Positions 51,077 through 59,947 are shown, counted from the stretch's first letter. The stretch: DNA of 64,000 nucleotides from Streptomyces sp. WAC05374 (GCF_004353505.1 NZ_SMNQ01000004.1:248001-312000), one strand, 5' to 3'. Numbers and translations are program-made. Notes: a model not told the origin generated them from the letters alone.

Positions 51077-51462
51077 TCCTGCTCCTCCTTCTTACGGGTC
51101 GAACGGCTGGACGGGCCCTTCAGGGCGTCGGAGATGGTCTCGGCGGCGCCGGAGAGCGCCCCCTTGGACTTGCCGCGGGCGCCTGCCTCGGTCATCTCGC
51201 CGACCAGGTCGGGCAGTCCGGGGTCCTTGCGGGGACCCGCCTCCAGGTCGAGACGGTTGCACGCCTCGGCGAAGCGGAGGTAGGTGTCGACGCTGGCGAC
51301 GACGACCCGTACGTCGATCTTGAGGATCTCGATGCCGACCAGGGACACACGGACGAACGCGTCGATGACGAGTCCGCGGTCCAGGACGAGTTCGAGGACG
51401 TCGTACAGGCCGCTGGTGCCGCGGGCACCGCCTCCGCCCTGCTGTGCCGGGACAACGGTCAT
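51073..51462 (-). CDS. gvpA: Gas vesicle structural protein GvpA, cluster 1
   Basis: 129 residues. The shell-forming core [55 protein letters not shown] (about residues 17-72) is the conserved GvpA helix-strand-strand-helix. After it comes an extension with KSKGALSGAAETISDALKG and a basic-acidic end, usual in streptomycetes but longer than the ~70-residue cyanobacterial GvpA. Ribosome site GGGAGGGAGGCACCC upstream of the ATG (51462). Confidence 0.94.
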   Translation of the reverse strand: MTVVPAQQGGGGARGTSGLYDVLELVLDRGLVIDAFVRVSLVGIEILKIDVRVVVASVDTYLRFAEACNRLDLEAGPRKDPGLPDLVGEMTEAGARGKSKGALSGAAETISDALKGPSSRSTRKKEEQE

Positions 51463-51479
51463 GGTGGGTGCCTCCCTCC

Positions 51480-51848
51480 CTAGGAACGGTCGGCCCTGCC
51501 GCGTTCATAGCGGCGGACGCGCCGGTAGCCACTGAGCTCGCCGTTGGCGTCGAGCGTGAGGTCGTACGAGGCGAGCAGGCTCATCGTGTCGGGGACACGG
51601 GCCAGTTCGAGGACCTCGACGGTCAGGCTCCAGCCGTCCTCGGTGCGTTCGAACGACGACACCGACTCGGCTTCCATGCCGGTCAGTTCGGCGAGCTGGG
51701 CGCATGCGCCGCGCAGCACCTGCATGGGGCCGGGCGACTGTTCCCGGGGCTGTTGTTGTGCCCGGGCGCTTTTCGCCCGGGCGCTCGTCGTGCTTGTGGT
51801 CTTGCGTGCGGTGGTCTTCTTGTCAGTGTTTTCGGGGGTATTCGCCAT
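51480..51848 (-). CDS. gvpO: Gas vesicle protein GvpO, cluster 1
   Basis: 122 residues. A Lys/Thr/Ala-rich basic start (KKTTARKTTSTTSARAKSARAQQQ) precedes the GvpO domain QVLRGACAQLAELTGMEAESVSSFERTEDGWSLTVEVLELARVPDTMSLLASYDLTLDANGELSGYRRVRRYERGR. First gene of cluster 1; the promoter must lie in 51849-51915 or within the LigD gene. GvpO is required for gas vesicle formation in other organisms, possibly in transcript or assembly control. Confidence 0.92.
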   Translation of the reverse strand: MANTPENTDKKTTARKTTSTTSARAKSARAQQQPREQSPGPMQVLRGACAQLAELTGMEAESVSSFERTEDGWSLTVEVLELARVPDTMSLLASYDLTLDANGELSGYRRVRRYERGRADRS

Positions 51849-51915
51849 AACTGCCTCGCTCTTCGGGTTGCCGTGACTCGGTTCCGCAAACCCTTGGCCT
51901 GATGTCGGCGTCGTC

Positions 51916-52827
51916 TCAGCGCAGTGCGTCGAGGCGCCGGCGGGCCGGGCCGAGGGCGCGGGGGCGCAGCTTGGAGCCGTCCCAGGGGGTGCTGCGGGCC
52001 TGGTCCGCCACGGTGGTGACGGTCCATCGGCGGGCGTGCGTGGCCGGGTCGTCGAGCTGGTCCCAGCGCAGGGGCGTGGCGACGGGGGCGCCGGGCCGGG
52101 CCCGCACGGAGTAGGGCGCGACGGCCGTCTGCGCGTAGCCGTTGCGCTGGATGTCCAGGTAGAGCCGGTCGCCGCGGGCCTGCTTGCGCGCGGCGGTGGT
52201 GAGTTCGTCCGGGTGGGCGGCGGCGAGCGTGTCGGCGACGTCGCGGGCGAAGGCGCGGACGTCGTCGAACGTGCTGTGCCCGTCGAGCGGGACGATGACG
52301 TGCAGGCCGCGGGAGCCGGTGGTCATGAGGGCGGAGGGCAGCCCGAGCGCGTCGAGGAGTTCGCCGAGGTGGTGCGCCGCGCGGCGCACGGCGGCGAAGT
52401 CGTCGGCGGGGGGATCGAGGTCGAAGACCATGCGGTCGGGGTGGTCGGGCCGGCCGGCCCTGGACTGCCACCGGTGCAGCGTGACGCACGCCTGGTCGGC
52501 GAGGTGGAGCAGCGTGGCGGTGTCGTCGCACACGGTGTGGGTGACGGTGCCGCCCTCCTTGGGAACCGTCACGCGGTGCACCCAGTCCGGGTAGCCGGCG
52601 GGTGTGTCCTTCTGCATGAAGCGGGGGCCGTCGATGCCGTCGGGGTGCCGTTCGAGCATCAGGGGGCGGCCGCGGAGCTGGGGCAGCATGAAGGGCGCGA
52701 TGGAGTGGTAGTAGCCGGCGAGGTCGGCCTTGGTGATGCCGTCACCGGGGAAGAGGACCTTGTCGGGGCGGTGGATGTCGACGGTTCGGCGGCCGGCGCG
52801 TACGGCCCTGGTGCTGCTCGTACTCAT
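51916..52827 (-). CDS. LigD polymerase-domain protein (NHEJ primase/polymerase-like)
   Basis: 303 residues. The LigD polymerase (AEP) fold: HRPDKVLFPGDGITKADLAGYYHSIAPFMLPQLRGRPLMLERHPDG, FMQKDTPAGYPDWVHRV, metal Asp pair MVFDLDPPADDF, SRGLHVIVPL and LYLDIQRNGYAQTAVAPYSVRARPGAPVATPLRWDQL. Only the polymerase domain, no ligase or nuclease domain. In actinomycetes such stand-alone proteins work in non-homologous end joining, filling ends, often with Ku; no ku gene is in the window. ATG at 52827. Lies between the two gas vesicle loci. Confidence 0.93.
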   Translation of the reverse strand: MSTSSTRAVRAGRRTVDIHRPDKVLFPGDGITKADLAGYYHSIAPFMLPQLRGRPLMLERHPDGIDGPRFMQKDTPAGYPDWVHRVTVPKEGGTVTHTVCDDTATLLHLADQACVTLHRWQSRAGRPDHPDRMVFDLDPPADDFAAVRRAAHHLGELLDALGLPSALMTTGSRGLHVIVPLDGHSTFDDVRAFARDVADTLAAAHPDELTTAARKQARGDRLYLDIQRNGYAQTAVAPYSVRARPGAPVATPLRWDQLDDPATHARRWTVTTVADQARSTPWDGSKLRPRALGPARRRLDALR

Positions 52828-52910
52828 CGTGTCCGCTTACCCGGGCGCTCACCCGCCACACGCCGGAAACCGTTTGCGGGGCGGCGGTGCGCGGGCACAG
52901 CATCCGGACC

Positions 52911-53447
52911 ATGGATGTGTTCCTCAAGACGCCGCGGCTGGTGCTGCGTACGGTCACCGCCGCCGATCTGGACGACGTGGTGGCGCTCGACAACGACCCC
53001 GAGGTCATGCGGTACCTCAACGGCGGGCGGCCCGTCACCCGCGAGGAGGTGCGGGAAGGGGCGCTGGAGCGGCTGATGGGCCCGGGCTTCTGGGCCGCGC
53101 GGGAGCGGGGCACGGGCGCGTGGCTGGGCTGGTTCCAGCTCGAGCCGACGGCCCGGGAGGGGGAGGCCGAGCTGGGATACCGGCTGCGCCGGGCGGCGTG
53201 GGGCGCGGGGTACGCGACCGAGGGCGCCCGCGCGCTGATCGACCGGGGGTTCGGGGAGCTGGGTGTGCGGCGGGTGGTGGCGCGGACGATGACGGTCAAC
53301 ACGGGGTCGCGGCGCGTGCTGGAGAAGTGCGGGCTGCGGTACGTGCGGACGTTCTTCGAGGAGTGGCCCGAGGTGATCGAGGGGTCCGAGCACGGCGATG
53401 TGGAGTACGCCCTGACCGTGGACCGGTGGCGGGCGGCCCGGGCCTGA
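52911..53447 (+). CDS. GNAT family N-acetyltransferase
   Basis: 178 residues. RimJ/RimL-type: LKTPRLVLRTVTAADLDDVVALDNDPEVMRYLNGGRPV, EAELGYRLRRAAWGAGYATEGARALIDRGFGELGVRRVVARTMTVNTGSRRVLEKCGLRYVRTFFEEW. The acetyl-CoA loop is at RRAAWGAGYATEGA. Substrate unknown. ATG at 52911 preferred; GTG in frame slightly upstream adds RGHSIRT. Its stop lies inside an 18-bp duplicated sequence. Confidence 0.9.
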   Translation: MDVFLKTPRLVLRTVTAADLDDVVALDNDPEVMRYLNGGRPVTREEVREGALERLMGPGFWAARERGTGAWLGWFQLEPTAREGEAELGYRLRRAAWGAGYATEGARALIDRGFGELGVRRVVARTMTVNTGSRRVLEKCGLRYVRTFFEEWPEVIEGSEHGDVEYALTVDRWRAARA

Positions 53448-53469
53448 ACGCGCGGCCCGGGCCTGAACG
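53433..53469. repeat. 18-bp direct repeat at the acetyltransferase stop codon
   Basis: GCGGCCCGGGCCTGAACG occurs at 53433-53450 and again at 53452-53469. The TGA stop (53445-53447) of the acetyltransferase gene is in the first copy. The copies continue into GC-rich palindromes ending before the transketolase stop at 53512. Confidence 0.9.
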
Positions 53470-53511
53470 GCGCCGTGTGCCGTCCGGGCCCGGGCCGTCC
53501 GCCCCGACCGG

Positions 53512-55374
53512 TCAGGGCGCCACGACGCGCTCCACCAGCAGTCGTACGGCGGCCGCGATCGACTCCGCGTCGATGCCCGCCTTGTGGAGCTGCTCCTCCG
53601 GAGTCGCCGAGGCCGGCATGTCCCGTACCGCGAGGCGTGCCATGCGCGGCGCGGGCCGGCCGTCGGCGAAGGCCTCCGCGACGGCGTCACCGAGGCCGCC
53701 CTCCGGGTGGTGGTCCTCCACGGTGAGGATGCATCCCGTGGCCGCGGCCGCGTCGTTCAGCGTGTCGGTGTCGACCGGCTTGACCGAGTACAGGTCGACG
53801 ACCCGTACCGGGATGCCGTACTCCTCCAGCAGGTCGGCGGCCTTGAGCGCCTCGTGGACCGTGATCCCGGCGGCGACCACGGTCGCCCGGTCCTCGTCGC
53901 CGTGGCCGCGCAGCACCTTGGAACCGCCGACCGGGAAGGTCTCGTCCGGCCCGTACAGGACGGGGGTGTCGCCGCGCGAGGTGCGCAGGTAGCGCACGCC
54001 CTTGAGGTCGGCCATCGTGGCCACCAGCCTGGCCGTCTGGTTGGCGTCGCACGGGTACAGCACTGTGCTGCCGTGCACCGAGCGGAACATGGCCAGGTCC
54101 TCCAGGCCCATCTGGGACGGCCCGTCCTGGCCGATGGCGACGCCCGCGTGGGAGCCGATGAGGTTGATCCCGGCGCGGCTGACGGCCGCCATGCGGATGA
54201 AGTCGTGGGCGCGCGTGAGGAAGGCCGCGAACGTCGACGCGTACGGCAGGTAGCCGCGGGTCTGGAGACCGACGGCCGCGGCGACGAGCTGCTGTTCGGC
54301 GATGTAGCACTCGAAGTACCGCTCGGGGTGGGCCTTGGCGAAGAACTCCGTGCGCGTGGAGTCGCTGACCTCCGCGTCGAGGGCGACGACGTCGGCGCGG
54401 GCCGAGCCGAGGGCCTCCAGGGCGTGCCCGTAGGCGGTGCGGGTGGCGACCGAGTCGCCGACGTCGAAGCGCGGCAGCTCGGGCTCGGGCGGCTCGCTCT
54501 CGCCGTGGGGCGTGGTCTTCCGCCCGGTGTCCTCCGTGGGCTTCTGGACGGCGACGTGGAGGGAGCGGGGGCCGCCCAGCTCCGCGACGGCGCCTTCGGC
54601 GTCCTTGATGGGCTTGCCGTGGAAGCCCTCCAGGTCCTCGACGGCGGCGACGCCCCGGCCCTTGTGGGTGGCGGCGAGGATCGCGGTCGGCTGCCGGATG
54701 GTGGAACGGGCCTCGGCGAACGCCCGGTCGACCGCTTCCACGTCGTGGCCGTCGACCTCGATGGTGTGCCAGCCGAAGGCGTGCAGCCGCCGCTCGTAGG
54801 CGGCCAGGTCGTGCTCGTGCCGCGTCGGGCCGCGCTGTCCCAGCCGGTTGACGTCGACGACGAGGGTGAGGTTGTCGAGGTGGTTGTACGCGGCGTGCTC
54901 GACCGCCTCCCACACCGACCCCTCCGCCATCTCGCTGTCGCCGGACAGCACGTAGACGCGGTACGGGATCTCGTCGAGGCGCTTGCCGGCCAGCGCGATG
55001 CCGACGCCCACGGGCAGGCCCTGCCCGAGCGAGCCGGTGGCGACGTCCACCCACGGCAGCCGCGGGGTGGGGTGCCCTTCGAGGCGGCTGCCGAGCTCGC
55101 GGAAGGTGAGCAGTTCGTCGTCGCCGACCGCCCCGGCGGCCTTGTACATGGCGTACAGCAGCGGTGAGGCGTGCCCCTTGGAGAGCACGAACCGGTCGTT
55201 GCCGGGGTGTTCGGGGTGGTCGAAGTCGAACCGCAGGTGGTGGGCGAGCAGGACGGCGGCGATGTCGGCCGCAGACATGGACGAGGTGGGGTGCCCCGAG
55301 CCGGCGGCGTCGGCGGCCCGTACCGCGTCGACGCGCAACTGCTGCCCCAGGGACGCCAGTTCTTCGTGGTGCAT
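53512..55374 (-). CDS. tkt: Transketolase
   Basis: 620 residues. Moves two-carbon units between sugar phosphates in the pentose phosphate pathway, using TPP. Motifs: LRFDFDHPEHPGNDRFVLSKGHASPLLY, TPP motif VLSGDSEMAEGSVWEAVEHAAYNHLDNLTLVVDVN, catalytic Glu in FECYIAEQQLVAAAVGLQTRGYLPYASTFAAFLTRAHDFIRM, and IGSHAGVAIGQDGPSQMGLEDLAMFRS. Shorter than classical bacterial transketolases (~660) but of the type seen in streptomycetes beside gas vesicle genes. Start ATG at 55374, one base after the neighbouring oxidoreductase stop, on the same strand. Confidence 0.94.
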   Translation of the reverse strand: MHHEELASLGQQLRVDAVRAADAAGSGHPTSSMSAADIAAVLLAHHLRFDFDHPEHPGNDRFVLSKGHASPLLYAMYKAAGAVGDDELLTFRELGSRLEGHPTPRLPWVDVATGSLGQGLPVGVGIALAGKRLDEIPYRVYVLSGDSEMAEGSVWEAVEHAAYNHLDNLTLVVDVNRLGQRGPTRHEHDLAAYERRLHAFGWHTIEVDGHDVEAVDRAFAEARSTIRQPTAILAATHKGRGVAAVEDLEGFHGKPIKDAEGAVAELGGPRSLHVAVQKPTEDTGRKTTPHGESEPPEPELPRFDVGDSVATRTAYGHALEALGSARADVVALDAEVSDSTRTEFFAKAHPERYFECYIAEQQLVAAAVGLQTRGYLPYASTFAAFLTRAHDFIRMAAVSRAGINLIGSHAGVAIGQDGPSQMGLEDLAMFRSVHGSTVLYPCDANQTARLVATMADLKGVRYLRTSRGDTPVLYGPDETFPVGGSKVLRGHGDEDRATVVAAGITVHEALKAADLLEEYGIPVRVVDLYSVKPVDTDTLNDAAAATGCILTVEDHHPEGGLGDAVAEAFADGRPAPRMARLAVRDMPASATPEEQLHKAGIDAESIAAAVRLLVERVVAP

Positions 55375-55375
55375 G

Positions 55376-56746
55376 TCACTCCTTGCCGGGTCCGCCGGGG
55401 ATCCGGGCCAGTTCGGGCGAGGCGGTGTCGAGGGGCACCTGCCAGGAGCGGAGCAGGCCGAGCTGGACGGCCTGGCGCGGCAGGGCGGCGTCGAGCAGCC
55501 AGTCGGCGGCGACCCTCACCCGGTTGCCGGGCATGGCGGCCAGGTGGTAGCCGCGGGTCACGGCGCCGGCGACCGGGCCGGACAGCTTCACGCCCATCGG
55601 GTTGGCGGCCGCCTTCACCCCGCCCAGGTCCACGGCGAACCCGAGGTCGTTGTGCTTGTACGCGACGGCCTCGCCGAACCCGAGGGACGCGGCCACGTTG
55701 CGGGCTGCGACCTTGCCCTGCCGGGAGGCGTGCTGGGCCGTCATGGGGGTGAACTCGCCGGGCCGGGCGAGGTCCGGTACGGCGGCGGCGTCGCCGCACG
55801 CGAAGACGTCCGGGTGGCCGGGGACGCCGAGCTGCGGGCTGACGACGAGACGGCCGCGTTCGACGGGCAGGCCCAGCTCCGAGACGAGCGGGTCGGGGCG
55901 TACGCCGACGCACCAGATCAGCGACCGGGTCTCCACGAACTCGCCGTCGTCCAGCAGCACCCCGTCGGGCCTGGACTCCTTGACCGACGTCCTGGTCCGG
56001 ACGTCGACGCCCCGGGCGCGCAGCACCTCGTCGGCGGTGCGGGAGAGCTTCTCGTCGAGGCCCGGCAGGACGCGGTCGGCGACGTCGAGGAGCATCCACC
56101 GGGGCCGTACGCCGGACGGCCAGGCGGGCTGCCGGCGGACGAGGGCGTCGGTGAACATCTTCCCGTGCGCGGCCAGTTCGGTGCCGGTGTACCCGGCGCC
56201 GACGACCACGAAGGTGCAGCGGGAGGTGCATTCGGCGGGGTTGCCGGCGGCCGAGGCGAGTTCTATCTGCCGGGTGATGTGGTCGCGCAGGTACAGGGCC
56301 TCGGGCAGGCCGCGGAAGCCGGTGGCGTTCTCGGCGACGCCCGGGATGGGCAGCAGCTTGCTGACGCTGCCGACGGCGAGCACGAGCCGGTCGTAGGTGA
56401 GGGTGCCCTCGGTGCCTTCCGGGTCGGTGTAGTGGACCGCGCGGCCGTCGAGGTCGACGTGGTCGGCCTGGCCGAGCACCAGCCGTACGTGGCGGAGGGT
56501 GCCGGGCAGGGAGACGGTGATCCGGCGCGGCTCCAGGACGCCCGCGGTGACCTGGGGCAGCAGCGGCAGGTACAGGAAGTAGTCGGTGGGGTTGAGCAGC
56601 ACGATCTCCGCGCGGCCGCGCAGGCTGCGGGAGAGGTTCCGGGCGGTCTGGTATCCGGCGAAGCCGGCTCCCACGATCACGACGCGCGGCAGGGCGCGGG
56701 CGCGGGAGCCGCCGGGGTGGCCGGACGGGCTGACGGACGGGGTCAC
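55376..56746 (-). CDS. NAD(P)/FAD-dependent oxidoreductase (NDH-2-like)
   Basis: 456 residues from GTG at 56746 (GGAGG 4 nt upstream). FAD site RVVIVGAGFAGYQTARNL, NAD site CTFVVVGAGYTGTELAAHG, and the FAD second motif HPDVFACGDAAAVPDL. YFLYLPLLPQVTAGVLEPRRITVSL is typical of type II NADH dehydrogenases. Membrane-associated quinone reduction is probable. Immediately upstream of tkt (1 bp between), so likely co-transcribed. Confidence 0.92.
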   Translation of the reverse strand: MTPSVSPSGHPGGSRARALPRVVIVGAGFAGYQTARNLSRSLRGRAEIVLLNPTDYFLYLPLLPQVTAGVLEPRRITVSLPGTLRHVRLVLGQADHVDLDGRAVHYTDPEGTEGTLTYDRLVLAVGSVSKLLPIPGVAENATGFRGLPEALYLRDHITRQIELASAAGNPAECTSRCTFVVVGAGYTGTELAAHGKMFTDALVRRQPAWPSGVRPRWMLLDVADRVLPGLDEKLSRTADEVLRARGVDVRTRTSVKESRPDGVLLDDGEFVETRSLIWCVGVRPDPLVSELGLPVERGRLVVSPQLGVPGHPDVFACGDAAAVPDLARPGEFTPMTAQHASRQGKVAARNVAASLGFGEAVAYKHNDLGFAVDLGGVKAAANPMGVKLSGPVAGAVTRGYHLAAMPGNRVRVAADWLLDAALPRQAVQLGLLRSWQVPLDTASPELARIPGGPGKE

Positions 56747-57061
56747 AGGGCCTCCAGCGTCATGTCTGCGTGCACGGCCGCGTGAAGCGGACGGACCTTC
56801 CCGGTGCCCCGGAGCCTGCCTCCCAAACGCGGCATTACGGTCACCGGACCGGTCCGGCACCGGGTTACGGCCGGTCCGGCACCGGGTTACGGCCGGGTCC
56901 CGGCACCGGTTCCCCAGGCGGGACGGGGCCCTCGCCGCGGCTCTGCCGCAGGGGCCGCCCACGTGACGGGCGTACCAATATGCGAGATCGACGTATCATC
57001 ATGCGACACGGCGGCGTACCGTGACCGTACCAACGACCCCGTCACCAGAGGGAGTACGGCG
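56747..57061. other. 315-bp divergent promoter region (oxidoreductase / methyltransferase)
   Basis: Contains a tandem repeat (56849-56892, listed separately) and a rather AT-richer stretch around 56970-57010 with two ATGCGA copies (56981-56986, 57001-57006) that may be regulatory. No gene is supported; the in-frame extension of the oxidoreductase into it lacks family similarity. Confidence 0.5.
56849..56892. repeat. Perfect 22-bp tandem repeat
   Basis: Unit of 22 bp, CCGGTCCGGCACCGGGTTAC plus GG, at 56849-56870 and 56871-56892, followed by a third partial copy. In the divergent promoter region, so copy number could affect expression. Confidence 0.85.
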
Positions 57062-57868
57062 ATGGCCGACGCTGTCTACACGCACGGGCACCACGAATCG
57101 GTCCTGCGCTCGCACCGGTGGCGGACGGCCGCCAACTCGGCGGCGTACCTGCTCGGCGAGGTGCGGCCCGGGCTGCACGTGCTGGACGTGGGCTGCGGCC
57201 CCGGCACCATCACGGCGGACCTGGCCGCGCTCGTGTCACCGGGCGGCAGCGTGACGGCGGTCGACGCGGCGGGGGACGTCCTGGAGCAGGCCCGCGCCAC
57301 GGTGGCCGAACGCGGCCTGGACAACGTGGAGTTCGCGGTGGGGGACGTCCAGGCGCTGGACTTCCCCGACGGCTCCTTCGACGTGGTCCACGCCCACCAG
57401 GTGCTCCAGCACGTGGGCGACCCCGTCCTGGCGCTGCGCGAGATGCGGCGGGTGTGCCGGCCCGGGGGTGTCGTCGCGGCGCGCGACAGCGACTACGGGG
57501 CCTTCACCTGGTTCCCCGGCTCCCCGGTGCTGGACGAGTGGCGGGAGCTGTACCGGCGGGTCGCCCGGGCCAACGGGGGCGAGCCCGACGCGGGCCGCCG
57601 GCTGCTGTCGTGGGCCCGGCGGGCCGGGTTCACCGACATCACCGCCGGCGCCGGCACCTGGTGCTACGCCACGCCCGGGGAACGCGCCTGGTGGAGCGGG
57701 CTGTGGGCGGACCGCACCACCGCGTCGGTGTACGCGAGGCTCGCCGTCGACGGCGGGCACGCCACCGCCTCGCGGCTGGCCGCCATCGCCGAGGGCTGGC
57801 GCACGTGGGGGCGCCACGACGACGGCTGGTTCCTGGTGCCGCACGGCGAGGTGCTGTGCCGGGCGTGA
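57062..57868 (+). CDS. Class I SAM-dependent methyltransferase (UbiE-like)
   Basis: 268 residues. Motif I VLDVGCGPGTITADLAALV (about residues 39-57), VTAVDAAGDVLEQARATVAERGLDNVEFAVGDVQALDFPDGSFDVVHAHQVLQHVGDPVLALREMRRVCRPGG, which fits the UbiE/COQ5 and related methyltransferase group. Target small molecule unknown. The ATG at 57062 follows AGGGAGTACGGCG. The VOC protein gene begins 47 bp after its stop. Confidence 0.9.
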   Translation: MADAVYTHGHHESVLRSHRWRTAANSAAYLLGEVRPGLHVLDVGCGPGTITADLAALVSPGGSVTAVDAAGDVLEQARATVAERGLDNVEFAVGDVQALDFPDGSFDVVHAHQVLQHVGDPVLALREMRRVCRPGGVVAARDSDYGAFTWFPGSPVLDEWRELYRRVARANGGEPDAGRRLLSWARRAGFTDITAGAGTWCYATPGERAWWSGLWADRTTASVYARLAVDGGHATASRLAAIAEGWRTWGRHDDGWFLVPHGEVLCRA

Positions 57869-57915
57869 GCCCGAACGGATCTCACTCCCCCACCGCGTCA
57901 ACTACCCTCGCCCGT

Positions 57916-58263
57916 ATGGAGATCCTCGGTACCACGCTGCGCGTCTGCGTCGACGACCTGGAGACCTCGGTGGTCTTCTACGAACGGCTCACCGGCGGCC
58001 GGGCACTCCGGTTCGAGCGCGGCGGCGTGTCCGTCGCGGCCATCGGCTGCTTCCTGCTGATGAGCGGTCCGGAGTCCGAGCTGGAGATCCTGCGCAAGGT
58101 GGCGGCCACGATCGCGGTCGAGGACGTGGACGCGGCCCACGACACGCTCACCCAGGCGGGCGCGAAGGTGGTGGCGGGCCCGGTGGCGACGCCGGTGGGG
58201 CGCAACCTGATCGCGGTCCATCCCGACGGTTCGGTCTTCGAGTACGTCGACCAGCGCCGCTGA
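57916..58263 (+). CDS. VOC (glyoxalase/bleomycin resistance) superfamily protein
   Basis: 115 residues, one VOC repeat pair: TTLRVCVDDLETSVVFYERLTGGRALRFERGGVSVAAIG and IAVEDVDAAHDTLTQAGAKVVAGPVATPVGRNLIAVHPDGSVFEYVDQ. The usual metal ligands (H/E) are only partly preserved (E in FEYV), so it may be a binding protein. Downstream of the methyltransferase; ends with a terminator hairpin. Confidence 0.88.
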   Translation: MEILGTTLRVCVDDLETSVVFYERLTGGRALRFERGGVSVAAIGCFLLMSGPESELEILRKVAATIAVEDVDAAHDTLTQAGAKVVAGPVATPVGRNLIAVHPDGSVFEYVDQRR

Positions 58264-58282
58264 CTCCTCGGTGCGGTACGGA

Positions 58283-58308
58283 GGACGAGGGGCACCCACC
58301 CCTCGTCC
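58283..58308. terminator. Hairpin between the VOC gene and gas vesicle operon 2
   Basis: GGACGAGGGG (58283-58292) and CCCCTCGTCC (58299-58308), 6-nt loop, 20 bp after the VOC stop. Immediately followed by the AT-rich TATATGCTTAATTC (58310-58323), which is probably part of the gvp promoter region. Confidence 0.65.
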
Positions 58309-58371
58309 TATATGCTTAATTCGATGGCTTGTGACGCCTATGTCCGTTACGGCAGTAGGTGAGAGACGACG

Positions 58372-58704
58372 ATGCCTTCGGAACGGCACAGCGACGAGCC
58401 GCGGCGCGAGCGCCGCGGTGACCGCGGGGACGCCCGTCCCCGCCGGGTGTCGGCGCCGAAGGCCATGCGCTCCGCCGCCGAGCAGCTCCGGGAGCTGCTG
58501 GGCAGGCCCCCGGAGTCCGTTTCGGCACTCCGGCCCACCGAGGACGGGTGGGAGGCCGAGGTGGAAGTGCTGGAGCTGGAGCGCATCCCCGAGACGACCA
58601 GTGTGCTGGCGAGCTACCGGGTGACGCTCGACACCGAGGGTGAGCTCATGGCGTACGAACGGATCCGCCGCTACACGCGGGGGCAGATCGACCGGCGCAC
58701 CTGA
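58372..58704 (+). CDS. gvpO: Gas vesicle protein GvpO, cluster 2
   Basis: 110 residues. Arg-rich start ([17 protein letters not shown]) and GvpO domain [72 protein letters not shown]. First gene of cluster 2 (gvpO-A-F-G-Y-Z-J-L-S-K, plus strand). The basic start differs from the Lys/Thr-rich start of the cluster 1 copy. ATG at 58372 after GGTGAGAGACGACG. Confidence 0.92.
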   Translation: MPSERHSDEPRRERRGDRGDARPRRVSAPKAMRSAAEQLRELLGRPPESVSALRPTEDGWEAEVEVLELERIPETTSVLASYRVTLDTEGELMAYERIRRYTRGQIDRRT

Positions 58705-58751
58705 GCGCCGGCCCGGACCGTGCGAGCGGGCGGTCCGTGAGAGGAGGCACC

Positions 58752-59216
58752 ATGACGGTGGTGCCACAAGGAGGCGGAGGTCCTGTCGCCCGGGGCGGGG
58801 GCGGCGGCGGGACCGGATCGCTGTACGACGTCCTGGAACTGATCCTGGACCGGGGACTGGTCATCGACGTCTTCGTCCGGGTGTCCCTGGTGGGCATCGA
58901 GATCCTCAAGGTCGACGCCCGCATCGTGGTGGCCAGTGTGGACACCTACCTGCGCTTCGCCGAGGCCTGCAACCGGCTCGACCTCGAAAGCGGGCGCAAG
59001 GCCCCCACACAGCTCCCCGAGCTGGTGGGCGAGATGACCGAGGGCGGGGCACGGGGGAAGAGCAAGGGAGCGCTCACGGGAGCGGTGGAGGCCATCTCCG
59101 ACTCCTTCACCGACTCGTTCCGCAAGGGACAGGACGAGCGCGAGGAAGAACCCGAACCGGTAGAGGAGCGGGAGAGGTCACGGCCGCGCCGTCCTCCCCG
59201 GCGCCGGGAAGAGTGA
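58752..59216 (+). CDS. gvpA: Gas vesicle structural protein GvpA, cluster 2
   Basis: 154 residues from ATG at 58752 after GAGAGGAGGCACC. Gly-rich start ([17 protein letters not shown]) then the shell core [56 protein letters not shown], almost the same as cluster 1 GvpA, and a C-terminal extension, [17 protein letters not shown], ending in an alternating acidic/basic tail ([26 protein letters not shown]). The tail is longer than in cluster 1. An upstream in-frame ATG at 58737 is less likely. Confidence 0.94.
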   Translation: MTVVPQGGGGPVARGGGGGGTGSLYDVLELILDRGLVIDVFVRVSLVGIEILKVDARIVVASVDTYLRFAEACNRLDLESGRKAPTQLPELVGEMTEGGARGKSKGALTGAVEAISDSFTDSFRKGQDEREEEPEPVEERERSRPRRPPRRREE

Positions 59217-59219
59217 GCC

Positions 59220-59933
59220 ATGGCGGTCTACGTGTACGCGATCACGCCGGCGACCCATCCCCTGCGTCTGGACGGGATCACGGGTGTCGGCGAGCCGGCG
59301 GAGGAGCTGCGGGTGGTGACGGAGGGCGACCTCGCCGCCGTCGTCAGTGACGCACCGGACGGCCTGCGGGCCAAGCGCCGTGACGTCATCGCGCACCAGA
59401 CGGTCCTCCAGGAACTCCTCGGACAGGCGGGGGTGCTGCCGCTGCGCTTCGGCGCCCTGGCGCCCGACGACGACGCGGTGCGCGACGCCCTGAAGGAACG
59501 CGCCGACAACTACCGCGACCGGCTGGCGGCCCTGCACGGCTGCACGGAGTTCCACCTGAAGGCGTCCTGCGACGAGGACGTCCTGCTGCGGGACGTCCTG
59601 CGCCAGTCGGACGAGGCGCGCCGCATGAACGAGGAGATCCGCAGCGGGCAGGGCGGCCAGGACCTGAAGGTCTCCCTCGGTGAGCTGGTCGCGGCCGGCG
59701 TCGACGCCCGCCGGGAGTCCCTGGCGGCCGGGGTCGTCGAGGCGCTGAGGCCGATGGCGCGCGAGATCCGGGAGGCGGACGCTTCCGGCGACGACTTCGT
59801 GAGCGTGTCCTTCCTCGTCGAGCGGGAGCGCCAGAACGCCTTCCTGGAGCGGGAGGCGGACCTCGCCGAGCAGTTCGGCGACGAGTTCTCCTTCCGGCTG
59901 CACGGGCCGCTGCCGCCCTACAGCTTCGTCTAG
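59220..59933 (+). CDS. gvpF: Gas vesicle protein GvpF (GvpL/F family), cluster 2
   Basis: 237 residues. VYVYAITPATHPLRLDGITGVGEPAEELRVVTEGDLAAVVSDAPDGLRAKRRDVIAHQTVLQELL, VLPLRFGALAPDDDAVRDAL, FHLKASCDEDVLL and LHGPLPPYSFV are GvpL/F family marks. Counterpart of 50360-51076. Begins 3 nt after the gvpA stop with GAAGAGTGAGCC upstream. Confidence 0.93.
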   Translation: MAVYVYAITPATHPLRLDGITGVGEPAEELRVVTEGDLAAVVSDAPDGLRAKRRDVIAHQTVLQELLGQAGVLPLRFGALAPDDDAVRDALKERADNYRDRLAALHGCTEFHLKASCDEDVLLRDVLRQSDEARRMNEEIRSGQGGQDLKVSLGELVAAGVDARRESLAAGVVEALRPMAREIREADASGDDFVSVSFLVERERQNAFLEREADLAEQFGDEFSFRLHGPLPPYSFV

Positions 59934-59947
59934 GGGGCGCATGGCTC

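Noticed and set aside
51849..51915. SigB-type promoter before gas vesicle cluster 1
   Set aside because: A GGTTT is present on the minus strand but no GGGTA follows at 14-16 nt; promoter remains unknown.
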